The notes beneath the pieces are model-generated. The model made no database searches. It saw nothing but the letters and a program-made list of their open reading frames with translations, and had not been told where the DNA came from. The position numbers and the translations under genes are program-made. A DNA stretch of 64,000 nucleotides from Winogradskyella vidalii (GTDB lineage: Bacteria; Bacteroidota; Bacteroidia; Flavobacteriales; Flavobacteriaceae): positions 806,001 through 870,000 of the forward strand of contig NZ_JABFDG010000001.1 of NCBI RefSeq assembly GCF_013403955.1. The letters are read 5' to 3'. Within the stretch, counting starts at the first letter, position 1. Every line of letters starts with the position of its first letter. Positions 56,831 through 64,000 of the stretch are shown here, in pieces.

Positions 56831-57718
56831 ATGAAATCCCATTTCCAGTTTTCTAATCAACAACGGAGTGGGATTTTTTTATTGGTATTACTGTTGTTAA
56901 TTGCCCAATGTGTCTATTGGTTTGTTCCTGATATTTTTTCATTCTCAAATGAAGATTTTAAAAATAATGAAATTGAAATCGAATCGTTTAGACGCGAATT
57001 AGACTCACTTCGCTTAATTGAAATTGAAAATAATAAACCAAAAATTTATCCATTTAACCCTAATTATATTACAGACTACAAAGGGTATTCACTTGGGATG
57101 TCTAATGAAGAAATTGATAGGCTGCATCAATTTAGAGAAGGCAACCAATGGGTTAATTCTGCTAAAGAATTTCAGCAAGTCACTAAGGTTTCAGATTCTT
57201 TTTTAAACACTATTTCGCCTTATTTTAAATTTCCAGATTGGGTTACTAACCCAAAACCAAAGTCGCAAGGGTATAGTAATTCCTATTCAAACTCTAACAA
57301 TCCAAAAACCTTTGAGCAAAAAATAGACTTAAATACAGCCACCGCAATTCAATTAAAAAAAGTTTATGGTGTTGGTGAAAAACTATCGGAACGCATTGTT
57401 AATTATAGAAACAAATTTAAAGGTGGTTTTATTTCAGAAGTTCAACTAAGTGAGGTTTATGGGTTATCTCCTGAAGTGATTGAACGTATTAAAAACGACT
57501 TTGTAGTTAAAACACCAAGAGCAATTACAACTTTTAATATTAACACAGCGACTAGAGATGAGCTGGTTACCATTCAATATATAGACTACGAAATTGCACA
57601 TCATATCATTGAGGAGCGAACACTTAGAGATGGTTTTAACTCGATTGATGATTTGTTACTCGTAGAAGATTTTCCGGTCAAAAAATTCGATATAATTAAG
57701 TTATATTTGCACTTATAA
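56831..57718 (+). CDS. helix-hairpin-helix DNA-binding membrane protein (ComEA-like)
   Basis: 295 residues. One N-terminal transmembrane helix (about 13-33), then a linker and three HhH-type modules: SNEEIDRLHQFREGNQWVNSAKEF, IDLNTATAIQLKKVYGVGEKLSERIVNYR (with the GVGE turn) and FNINTATRDELVTIQYIDYEIAHHII. The layout resembles ComEA-type proteins that bind DNA outside the membrane. Competence is not proven. The dehydrogenase starts 13 bases after its stop. Confidence 0.88.
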   Translation: MKSHFQFSNQQRSGIFLLVLLLLIAQCVYWFVPDIFSFSNEDFKNNEIEIESFRRELDSLRLIEIENNKPKIYPFNPNYITDYKGYSLGMSNEEIDRLHQFREGNQWVNSAKEFQQVTKVSDSFLNTISPYFKFPDWVTNPKPKSQGYSNSYSNSNNPKTFEQKIDLNTATAIQLKKVYGVGEKLSERIVNYRNKFKGGFISEVQLSEVYGLSPEVIERIKNDFVVKTPRAITTFNINTATRDELVTIQYIDYEIAHHIIEERTLRDGFNSIDDLLLVEDFPVKKFDIIKLYLHL

Positions 57719-57731
57719 CAAATTGAATTTT

Positions 57732-58898
57732 ATGCCTGATTTATATTTTACTGAAGAGCACAATTTATTTAGGGAAAGCCTTAGAGAATTCTTGCAAAAA
57801 GAAGTTGTGCCGCATATTGATAAATGGGAAGAAACGGGTCGTATAGAACGTTTTATCTGGAAAAAATTTGGAGATATGGGTTATTTTGGTCTTGCTTATC
57901 CTGAAAAATATGGCGGACTAGACTTAGATTTGTTCTATACCGTTATATTTTTAGAAGAGTTGCAACGTATTAATTCTGGTGGGTTTGCTGCAGCAATGTG
58001 GGCGCATGCCTATTTAGCAATGACCCATTTAAATAAAGAAGGTGACGAGGCCATAAAAGAAAAGTATCTCGCAGATAGTATATCTGGTGATCAAATAGGC
58101 TGCCTTTGTATTACAGAACCCTTTGGAGGTAGTGATGTTGCAGGTATGCGAAGTACCGCGGTTAAAAAAGGAGATACTTACGTTATTAATGGTTCAAAAA
58201 CGTTTATCACTAATGGGGTGTATAGCGACTATTTAGTTGTGGCAGCGAAAACTAATCCTGAATTAGGAAATAAAGGTATTAGTATCTTTTTAATGGATAG
58301 AGATACACCAGGTATTTCGGCGACTAAACTAGATAAGTTAGGATGGCGTGCCTCTGATACCGGTGAAATTGCTTTTGATAATGTGGTTATTCCAGCTTCA
58401 AATTTAATGGGAGAAGAAGGACAAGGTTTTCCATATATTATGCAACACTTTGCGTTAGAGCGTTTAATAATGGGAGTTAACTCACATGCAAGAGCCGAAT
58501 ACGCTTTAGAATATGCTAAAAAATATATGTCTGAAAGAACAGCTTTTGGAAGAACTATTGATAAATTTCAAGCTTTAAGACATACGTATGCAGATTGCGA
58601 AACACAAATGGAAATTTGTAAGCAATTCAATTATTACGTAGCCAAGCGCTTAGATATGGGCGACTATGTAGTAAAAGAGGCGACAATGTCTAAATTACAA
58701 TCTACAAAAATGGCCGATGATGTGATTTACCAGTGTCTACAATTTTTAGGCGGTTATGGTTATATGGAAGAATATCCATTAGCACGTATGGCTAGAGATA
58801 GTAGACTTGGACCAATAGGAGGAGGAACTTCAGAAATATTAAAAGAAATCATTGCCAAAATGGTCATTGATAATAAAAATTATAAACCAGCGACTTAG
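57732..58898 (+). CDS. acyl-CoA dehydrogenase
   Basis: 388 residues from the ATG at 57732; a TTG three codons upstream is less likely. CITEPFGGSDVAGM and FITNGVYSDYLVVAAKT are FAD/substrate signatures; ERTAFGRTIDKFQ and QFLGGYGYMEEYPLARM are typical. The late motif IGGGTSEI has Gly where medium-chain enzymes carry their catalytic Glu, while FALERLIMG carries Glu in the position used by isovaleryl- and long-chain-type enzymes. Acyl specificity unknown. A strong terminator follows. Confidence 0.92.
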   Translation: MPDLYFTEEHNLFRESLREFLQKEVVPHIDKWEETGRIERFIWKKFGDMGYFGLAYPEKYGGLDLDLFYTVIFLEELQRINSGGFAAAMWAHAYLAMTHLNKEGDEAIKEKYLADSISGDQIGCLCITEPFGGSDVAGMRSTAVKKGDTYVINGSKTFITNGVYSDYLVVAAKTNPELGNKGISIFLMDRDTPGISATKLDKLGWRASDTGEIAFDNVVIPASNLMGEEGQGFPYIMQHFALERLIMGVNSHARAEYALEYAKKYMSERTAFGRTIDKFQALRHTYADCETQMEICKQFNYYVAKRLDMGDYVVKEATMSKLQSTKMADDVIYQCLQFLGGYGYMEEYPLARMARDSRLGPIGGGTSEILKEIIAKMVIDNKNYKPAT

Positions 58899-58927
58899 GC
58901 GTTGAATTAAAAATAAGTTAATAGAAG

Positions 58928-58953
58928 TCCTGCCTTAGTGCAGGATTTTTTTT
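58928..58953 (+). terminator. intrinsic terminator after acyl-CoA dehydrogenase
   Basis: TCCTGC (58928-58933) pairs with GCAGGA (58940-58945), followed by eight T residues. Confidence 0.88.
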
Positions 58954-59015
58954 GCACCTAAGCTAATATTATTTGTGTATTAATGGTTATATTTAATGTT
59001 AATCAAAACTATGTA

Positions 59016-59906
59016 ATGAGCATTAAAGCCTTTTCAGATTATTTATTATTAGAAAAAAAATATTCTAAGCATACGGTGTTAGCCTATACAAGAGATATTC
59101 AAAAGTTTGAAGCCTTTTTAAAACAATATCATAATTCTAACGACATCGCAACAGTAGGGTATTCTGAAATTAGACAATGGATTGTAACTTTAGTTGATGC
59201 TGATATTTCAAATCGAAGTATAAACAGAAAAGTATCGTCATTAAATACCTATTATAAGTTCTTATTGAAGATTGAAGCTATTGTGGTTAATCCATTAAAA
59301 CAGCATAAAGCTTTAAAAGTAGGAAAGAAATTACAGTTGCCTTTTTCGGAACAAGAATTAAAAACGGTATTAGAAAACTCAATTGTTGTTAACGATTTTG
59401 AAAGTTCTAGAAACCACCTTATTATAGAGTTGTTTTATGCTACAGGAATTAGACGTGTAGAGTTAATTAAATTAAAACTTCGTGACGTAGACCTGAGTAG
59501 TAACCAAATAAAAGTATTAGGTAAGCGAAATAAAGAAAGGTATATTCCATTACTAGACGCTTTGTCAAAGTCTTTAAATAGTTATTTAGCCTACCGAAAG
59601 AATTTACCTGTAATAGAAGATAAAGAGATGTTATTTTTAACCAAAAAAGGTATTAAAGTTTATGAAAATCTTGTTTACAGAATAATAAATAAGTATTTTA
59701 GTGAAGCATCTACGAAAGCAAAATGCAGCCCTCATGTATTAAGACATTCATTTGCAACGCACTTATTAAACCAAGGTGCCGATTTAAATACCATAAAAGA
59801 GCTTTTAGGACATACAAGTTTAGCATCAACTCAGGTATATACCCATAGCAGTATAGCCGAATTAAAAAAAGTACATGCAAAATCGCATCCTAGAAACCAA
59901 CGTTAA
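59016..59906 (+). CDS. xerC: tyrosine recombinase XerC
   Basis: 296 residues from the ATG at 59016; the frame extends upstream but MSIKAFSDYLLLEKKYSKHTVLAY is the normal beginning. N-terminal SAM-like DNA-binding domain (about 1-95), catalytic domain with ATGIRRVEL (Arg), HVLRHSFATHLL (His and Arg), LLGHTSLASTQVYTH (His and nucleophile Tyr). It resolves chromosome dimers at dif. Placement before hpf and the tRNA-tuf block is the housekeeping Bacteroidota order, so it is not a phage integrase. Confidence 0.93.
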   Translation: MSIKAFSDYLLLEKKYSKHTVLAYTRDIQKFEAFLKQYHNSNDIATVGYSEIRQWIVTLVDADISNRSINRKVSSLNTYYKFLLKIEAIVVNPLKQHKALKVGKKLQLPFSEQELKTVLENSIVVNDFESSRNHLIIELFYATGIRRVELIKLKLRDVDLSSNQIKVLGKRNKERYIPLLDALSKSLNSYLAYRKNLPVIEDKEMLFLTKKGIKVYENLVYRIINKYFSEASTKAKCSPHVLRHSFATHLLNQGADLNTIKELLGHTSLASTQVYTHSSIAELKKVHAKSHPRNQR

Positions 59907-59979
59907 GCTTTGCTTAATTTTTATTAATATGTGTTAGTTAAAATTAGCTAGCACTTATGTTTAACTTAAAATAAGATAT

Positions 59980-60282
59980 ATGAAAGTAAACACGCAATCC
60001 GTTAATTTTACAGCAGACGCTAAGCTGATAGATTTCATTCAGAAACGAATGGACAAATTAGATATGTATTATGATAAAATAATTCAGTCTGATGTATATT
60101 TAAAAGTTGAAAATACAAGTGATAAGGAAAATAAAATAGTTGAAGCTAAAGTTAGCGTCCCTGGCGATAGTTTTATAGTGAAAAAGCAATGTAAGTCCTT
60201 TGAAGAAGGGACAGATGCAGCTATTGCTTCTTTAGAAAGACAGATAAAAAAACGTAAAGAAAAATTAAGAGCTCATAATTAA
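59980..60282 (+). CDS. hpf: ribosome hibernation-promoting factor, HPF/YfiA family
   Basis: 100 residues, the short form. QSVNFTADAKLIDFIQKRMDKLDMYYDKI, KVENTSDKENKIVEAKVSVPG and FEEGTDAAIASLERQIKKRKEK match the family. It binds the 30S decoding region in stationary phase. It lies between xerC and tRNA-Thr; a hairpin terminator follows at 60335. Confidence 0.95.
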   Translation: MKVNTQSVNFTADAKLIDFIQKRMDKLDMYYDKIIQSDVYLKVENTSDKENKIVEAKVSVPGDSFIVKKQCKSFEEGTDAAIASLERQIKKRKEKLRAHN

Positions 60283-60304
60283 TTTAATTTTTTTTAAAAA
60301 ATGT

Positions 60305-60334
60305 TTTGATTAGATAAATAAAACATTACATTTG
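60305..60334 (+). promoter_or_regulatory. promoter of the tRNA-tuf operon
   Basis: TTTG (60305-60308), 18 bases, then TACATTTG (60327-60334): both Bacteroidota elements. The predicted start near 60340 lies inside the adjoining hairpin, about 57 bases before tRNA-Thr. Confidence 0.7.
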
Positions 60335-60361
60335 CAGTCCGTTAGAAATAGCGGACTTTTT
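60335..60361 (+). terminator. terminator of hpf, overlapping the tRNA operon start
   Basis: AGTCCG (60336-60341) pairs with CGGACT (60352-60357), followed by a T run. A transcript begun at the adjacent promoter starts within this stem-loop and cannot fold it, while hpf read-through can. Confidence 0.65.
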
Positions 60362-60396
60362 TATGGTCGTTTTTTGATCGTGAAAATGTAACAAAA

Positions 60397-60470
60397 GCCG
60401 ATGTAGCTCAGCTGGCTAGAGCAGCTGATTTGTAATCAGCAGGTCGTGGGTTCGAGTCCCTCCATCGGCT
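60397..60470 (+). tRNA. tRNA-Thr (anticodon TGT)
   Basis: Full cloverleaf: acceptor GCCGATG with CATCGGC, D loop AGCTCAGCTGGCTAGAGC, anticodon loop TTTGTAA, T arm with GGTTCGAGTCC. The CCA end is not encoded. Confidence 0.97.
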
Positions 60471-60555
60471 CTTTAAAAATTTTAAAATTTATATTTTTTT
60501 TTAGTTTTTAGGAAGAAATAAATTCTTAATTTTGAAATCTTGAATTTTAAGTTTT

Positions 60556-60637
<82 letters not shown>

Positions 60638-60862
60638 CAAAGAATTTTAAAAATGGAAGTTGTTAAAAGCTTGCTTTTGTAAAACTACGCTTTAAGATTC
60701 TTTGGGTTGAGTCATCAATCCAAGATTGCCGACCGAAAGGAGGTGAGCTAAAAATAATCATGAAGCTTTGAAATATTGAAAACCTTTCAAGTTTTCTAAA
60801 ATTTAGATTCTTTATCATTTTTGTGGTTTAGAATTTTAGGGTTTTAGAACTTTTGATTAAAT
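60638..60862 (+). ncRNA. structured tRNA-operon spacer with anti-Shine-Dalgarno complement
   Basis: 225 bases between tRNA-Tyr and tRNA-Gly, far longer than the next spacer. TTGGGTTGA (60702-60710) pairs with TCAATCCAA (60715-60723) around a GTCA loop. Twelve bases later AAAGGAGGTGA (60736-60746) is the exact complement of the usual 16S rRNA 3' end TCACCTCCTTT. The next ATG (60760) opens only a 3-codon frame. A separate RNA or a processing intermediate is inferred, not shown. Confidence 0.4.
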
Positions 60863-60935
60863 GCGAGAGTAGCTCAGTTGGTAGAGCGTCAGCCTTCCAA
60901 GCTGAATGTCGCCGGTTCGAACCCGGTCTCTCGCT
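60863..60935 (+). tRNA. tRNA-Gly (anticodon TCC)
   Basis: Acceptor GCGAGAG with CTCTCGC, anticodon loop CTTCCAA, standard D and T arms, discriminator T. Confidence 0.97.
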
Positions 60936-61006
60936 CTAAAAAATTTACGAGTTAAGACGCGTGATTTTCACTTCGTAAATCTGATAATCGGTATCGTAAA
61001 TGAATT

Positions 61007-61078
61007 GCCGGTGTAGCTCAGGGGTAGAGCGTTTCCTTGGTAAGGAAGAGGTCACGAGTTCAATTCTCGTCATTGGCT
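61007..61078 (+). tRNA. tRNA-Thr (anticodon GGT)
   Basis: Acceptor GCCGGTG with CATTGGC (two G-T pairs), anticodon loop TTGGTAA, standard T arm GAGTTCAATTC. Together with the TGT tRNA it covers most Thr codons. Confidence 0.96.
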
Positions 61079-61147
61079 CTTTTTTCTAAGTCACAAATTA
61101 GAACAACAATTGAACACTAATAATAATAAGATTAAAATAAATTAAAC

Positions 61148-62335
61148 ATGGCAAAGGCAACTTTTGATCGTTCAAAACCACACTTAAATATTGGTACTAT
61201 TGGACACGTAGATCACGGTAAAACAACTTTAACTGCTGCTATTACTAAAGTATTAGCTGATGCAGGTTATTCAGAAGCAAGATCATTCGATCAGATTGAT
61301 AATGCTCCAGAAGAAAAAGAAAGAGGTATTACAATTAATACATCACACGTAGAATATGCAACATTAAACCGTCATTACGCTCACGTTGACTGTCCAGGTC
61401 ACGCGGATTACGTAAAGAACATGGTTACAGGTGCTGCTCAAATGGATGGTGCTATCTTAGTTGTTGCTGCAACTGATGGTCCTATGCCACAAACTCGTGA
61501 GCATATCTTACTTGGTCGTCAGGTAGGTATTCCTCGTATCGTTGTATTCATGAATAAAGTGGATATGGTTGATGATGAAGAGTTACTAGAATTAGTTGAA
61601 ATGGAAATCAGAGATTTATTATCATTCTACGAATATGATGGTGATAATGGTCCTGTAGTAGCAGGTTCTGCATTAGGTGCACTTAACGGTGAGCAAAAAT
61701 GGGTTGATACTGTATTAGAGTTAATGAATCAAGTTGATGCTTGGATTGAAGAGCCAACTCGTGATATGGATAAGCCATTCTTAATGCCAATTGAAGATGT
61801 ATTCTCAATTACTGGTCGTGGTACTGTTGCAACTGGTCGTATTGAAACTGGTGTTGGTAACACAGGTGATCCTGTTGAAATCATCGGTATGGGTGCTGAG
61901 AAATTAACATCTACTATTACTGGTATTGAAATGTTCCGTCAAATCTTAGATAGAGGTGAAGCTGGTGATAACGCTGGTATCTTATTAAGAGGTATTGAGA
62001 AGTCTCAAATCTCTAGAGGTATGGTGATCTGTAAGCCAGGTTCTGTAACACCACATGCTAAATTTAAAGCAGAGGTTTACATCCTTAAGAAAGAAGAAGG
62101 TGGTCGTCATACACCATTCCATAATAACTACCGTCCACAGTTTTACGTTCGTACAACTGACGTAACAGGAAACATTGCACTTCCTGATGGAGTTGAAATG
62201 GTAATGCCTGGTGATAACTTAACAATTACAGTTGAGTTGATTAACACAATTGCAATGAACGTAGGTTTACGTTTCGCTATCCGTGAAGGTGGTAGAACAG
62301 TTGGTGCTGGTCAGGTTACTGAAATTCTAGACTAA
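61148..62335 (+). CDS. tuf: elongation factor Tu
   Basis: 395 residues. GHVDHGKTT (residues 19-27), [25 protein letters not shown] and GSALGALN are complete. It delivers aminoacyl-tRNA to the ribosome. It is transcribed after four tRNAs, as in many bacteria. Codon choice is more selective than in neighbours (for example GGT, CGT and GTA preferred), as expected for a very highly expressed gene. Confidence 0.99.
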   Translation: MAKATFDRSKPHLNIGTIGHVDHGKTTLTAAITKVLADAGYSEARSFDQIDNAPEEKERGITINTSHVEYATLNRHYAHVDCPGHADYVKNMVTGAAQMDGAILVVAATDGPMPQTREHILLGRQVGIPRIVVFMNKVDMVDDEELLELVEMEIRDLLSFYEYDGDNGPVVAGSALGALNGEQKWVDTVLELMNQVDAWIEEPTRDMDKPFLMPIEDVFSITGRGTVATGRIETGVGNTGDPVEIIGMGAEKLTSTITGIEMFRQILDRGEAGDNAGILLRGIEKSQISRGMVICKPGSVTPHAKFKAEVYILKKEEGGRHTPFHNNYRPQFYVRTTDVTGNIALPDGVEMVMPGDNLTITVELINTIAMNVGLRFAIREGGRTVGAGQVTEILD

Positions 62336-62360
62336 TAACATTATAGTTAAATAGTTAATT

Positions 62361-62388
62361 AAGGTGTCTCGATAGTTCGGGACGCCTT
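62361..62388 (+). terminator. hairpin between tuf and tRNA-Trp
   Basis: AAGGTGTCTC (62361-62370) pairs with GGGACGCCTT (62379-62388) using two G-T pairs, loop GATAGTTC. The following sequence is AT-rich but not a T run, so it may be a weak terminator or a processing signal. Confidence 0.5.
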
Positions 62389-62399
62389 GATTATTATTT

Positions 62400-62472
62400 A
62401 CGGGTTTAGCTCAGTTGGTAGAGCACTGGTCTCCAAAACCAGGTGTCGTGAGTTCGAGTCTCTCAACCCGTG
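62400..62472 (+). tRNA. tRNA-Trp (anticodon CCA)
   Basis: Acceptor ACGGGTT with AACCCGT, anticodon loop CTCCAAA, standard D and T arms, discriminator G. Confidence 0.97.
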
Positions 62473-62581
62473 CAAATAATAAATCGAAAAAAGAGGCTTA
62501 TCTAAAGCTTTTAGGAAGTGTCTTAAGTCGATAAAATATAAAGTGGATTGTTTTATAATCCTTAATTAAAGAAAATATCAA

Positions 62582-62776
62582 ATGGCTGGATTAGTAACCT
62601 ATATAAAAGAATCGTTTGAAGAGTTAAAGAATAATGTGTCATGGACACCATGGCCAGAAGCTCAAAGATTAACGATAATTGTAGCTGTGTTTTCAATTAT
62701 TTTTTCCTTAGCTATTTGGGGAGTTGATACTGCTTTTAGTAGAGCCGTAAAGACTTATTTTGAAATAATACACTAA
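62582..62776 (+). CDS. secE: preprotein translocase subunit SecE
   Basis: 64 residues, the short single-helix form. KESFEELKNNVSWTPWPEAQRLT precedes the membrane helix (about 35-55). It stabilises SecY in the translocon. nusG follows 18 bases after the stop. Confidence 0.95.
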   Translation: MAGLVTYIKESFEELKNNVSWTPWPEAQRLTIIVAVFSIIFSLAIWGVDTAFSRAVKTYFEIIH

Positions 62777-62794
62777 TAAATATACAAGTTGAAG

Positions 62795-63340
62795 ATGTCT
62801 GATAAAAAATGGTATGTTGTTAGAGCGGTTAGCGGTCAAGAAAATAAAATTAAATCTTATATAGAAAGTGAAATTTCAAGATTAGGATTAGAAGATTATG
62901 TTGATCAGGTTTTAGTACCAACCGAAAAAGTTATTCAAATCCGTAACGGAAAGAAAATCAATAAAGAAAAAGTTTACTTTCCAGGTTATATTATGGTTCA
63001 AGCCAACTTAAGTGGCGAAATTCCTCACATTATTAAATCGATTACAAATGTTATCGGTTTTCTAGGGGAAACAAAAGGAGGTGATCCTGTGCCTTTAAGA
63101 CAGTCAGAAGTAAATAGAATGTTAGGTAAAGTAGATGAATTATCTGTAGATGCCGATGCTAATGTTGCTATTCCATTTACTAAAGGGGAAACTGTAAAAG
63201 TTATCGATGGTCCTTTCAATGGTTTTGATGGAACGATCGAAAAAATTAATGAAGAAAAGCGTAAGCTTGAAGTAATGGTTAAGATTTTTGGAAGAAAAAC
63301 ACCATTAGAGTTAAGTTATATGCAAGTAGAAAAAGTTTAA
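62795..63340 (+). CDS. nusG: transcription termination/antitermination protein NusG
   Basis: 181 residues from the ATG at 62795; a TTG two codons upstream is in frame but unlikely. NGN domain (about 1-115: KWYVVRAVSGQENKIKSYIE, VYFPGYIMVQ) and C-terminal KOW domain (FTKGETVKVIDGPFNGFDGTIEKIN). It couples RNA polymerase to Rho or the ribosome. Confidence 0.98.
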   Translation: MSDKKWYVVRAVSGQENKIKSYIESEISRLGLEDYVDQVLVPTEKVIQIRNGKKINKEKVYFPGYIMVQANLSGEIPHIIKSITNVIGFLGETKGGDPVPLRQSEVNRMLGKVDELSVDADANVAIPFTKGETVKVIDGPFNGFDGTIEKINEEKRKLEVMVKIFGRKTPLELSYMQVEKV

Positions 63341-63406
63341 TAATTGTTACATAAAGAGCGTTTTATCTATGCTTCCAATATAGATAATCGTAATAAACAT
63401 TAAGAA

Positions 63407-63847
63407 ATGGCAAAAGAAATAGACAAAGTAGTTAAGCTACAAGTTCGGGGAGGTGCTGCGAATCCATCGCCACCGGTAGGACCCGCTTTAGGTGCCGCTG
63501 GAGTTAACATCATGGAGTTCTGTAAGCAATTTAATGCTAGAACTCAAGATAAAGCAGGTAAAGTTTTACCTGTTGCGATCTCTGTTTACAAAGATAAATC
63601 ATTTGATTTTGTAATCAAGACGCCACCAGCTGCAGTACAATTATTAGAAGCGGCCAAACTAAAGAAAGGATCAGGAGAACCAAACCGACGTAAAGTAGCA
63701 AAAGTAACTTGGGATCAAGTGAAAGCAATTGCAGAAGATAAAATGGCAGATTTAAATGCCTTTGAAATTGGATCAGCTATGAAAATGGTAGCTGGTACTG
63801 CAAGATCGATGGGTATCACTGTTAAAGGAGGAGAAGCTCCAAACTAA
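63407..63847 (+). CDS. rplK: 50S ribosomal protein L11
   Basis: 146 residues. [29 protein letters not shown] and [23 protein letters not shown] are the conserved L11 segments; the C-terminal domain ends in [10 protein letters not shown]. It forms the GTPase-associated centre with 23S rRNA. The rplA start is 11 bases after the stop. Confidence 0.99.
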   Translation: MAKEIDKVVKLQVRGGAANPSPPVGPALGAAGVNIMEFCKQFNARTQDKAGKVLPVAISVYKDKSFDFVIKTPPAAVQLLEAAKLKKGSGEPNRRKVAKVTWDQVKAIAEDKMADLNAFEIGSAMKMVAGTARSMGITVKGGEAPN

Positions 63848-63858
63848 ATTTTTTAGAA

Positions 63859-64000
63859 ATGGCAAGATTAACAAAGAAGAAAAAAGAAGCACAAGCAAAG
63901 GTAGATAAGAATAAAATTTACTCTTTAGAAGAAGCTTCAACATTACTAAAAGAAATTACTTATACAAAGTTTGATGCTTCTATCGATTTAGCAATCAGAT
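63859..64000 (+). CDS. rplA: 50S ribosomal protein L1 (5' part, runs off window)
   Basis: 47 codons are visible from the ATG at 63859: [20 protein letters not shown], then [27 protein letters not shown]. This is the normal start of L1. L1 usually regulates the rplKA mRNA by binding it; any such leader site was not identified. The rest, probably followed by rplJ-rplL-rpoB-rpoC, is outside. Confidence 0.97.
   Translation, partial: MARLTKKKKEAQAKVDKNKIYSLEEASTLLKEITYTKFDASIDLAIR

Noticed and set aside
59016-60470. xerC next to tRNA genes as an integrated island with attachment sites
   Set aside because: Gene order is the standard housekeeping arrangement, no duplicated tRNA end was seen, and no cargo lies between.
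60760-60771. Three-codon frame ATG AAG CTT TGA after the Shine-Dalgarno-like sequence
   Set aside because: Spacing from GGAGG to ATG (16 bases) is too long and the frame too short to support as a gene.

Overview
The window is AT-rich chromosomal DNA from a member of the Flavobacteriaceae (Bacteroidota), genus not determined. Evidence: secreted proteins with type IX secretion (T9SS) type B C-terminal domains, several TonB-dependent or carboxypeptidase-regulatory-like outer membrane barrels, promoters of the Bacteroidota form TTTG-N18-20-TAnnTTTG, scarce Shine-Dalgarno sequences, and the order xerC-hpf-tRNA(Thr,Tyr,Gly,Thr)-tuf-tRNA(Trp)-secE-nusG-rplK-rplA. No phage, CRISPR array, rRNA or intact insertion sequence was seen.

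Layout. 1-6391 (minus): the first 1306 codons of a giant repetitive adhesin, preceded by a five-LysM envelope protein. 6757-13375 (plus): GTPase der, a C-type-lectin/T9SS protein and a large outer membrane barrel. 13372-17145 (minus): three TPM-domain proteins, LemA, a MerR regulator and an M23 peptidase, divergent from alaS (17367-20006). 20229-26458: GSCFA protein, coaD, ddl, PASTA protein, rluD, yaaA and a TPR membrane protein. 26460-30060 (minus): a siderophore-type TonB receptor and a PepSY protein behind a promoter flanked by two inverted copies of a 21-bp palindromic operator, the clearest regulatory signal here. 31082-36627: TspO-like protein, RNA helicase with two small proteins, YitT, trmL, small proteins and a solitary trpA.

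36908-42280: a 1006-residue TPR protein, a small lipoprotein that is mainly a CHU_C-like domain, and a barrel protein. 42433-54650: amidohydrolase lipoprotein, a GxxExxY gene broken by one in-frame stop and enclosed by inverted CACAAAG-type repeats, a methyltransferase, a cysteine-cluster protein, sterol desaturase, GDPD lipoprotein, NamZ-type muramidase divergent (9 bp) from an FtsX-type permease, a PLP synthase, DUF2851 and PspC. 54875-58898: amino-acid symporter, helix-hairpin-helix protein, acyl-CoA dehydrogenase. 59016 to the end: the translation and transcription block.

Most genes are housekeeping or envelope functions. The least explained signals are non-coding: a family of CACAAAG/CGCAAAG inverted-repeat elements (20 kb, 44 kb, 51.6 kb), a structured block at 24.6 kb, and a stem-loop followed by an 11-base perfect complement of the usual 16S rRNA 3' end, lying between tRNA-Tyr and tRNA-Gly.
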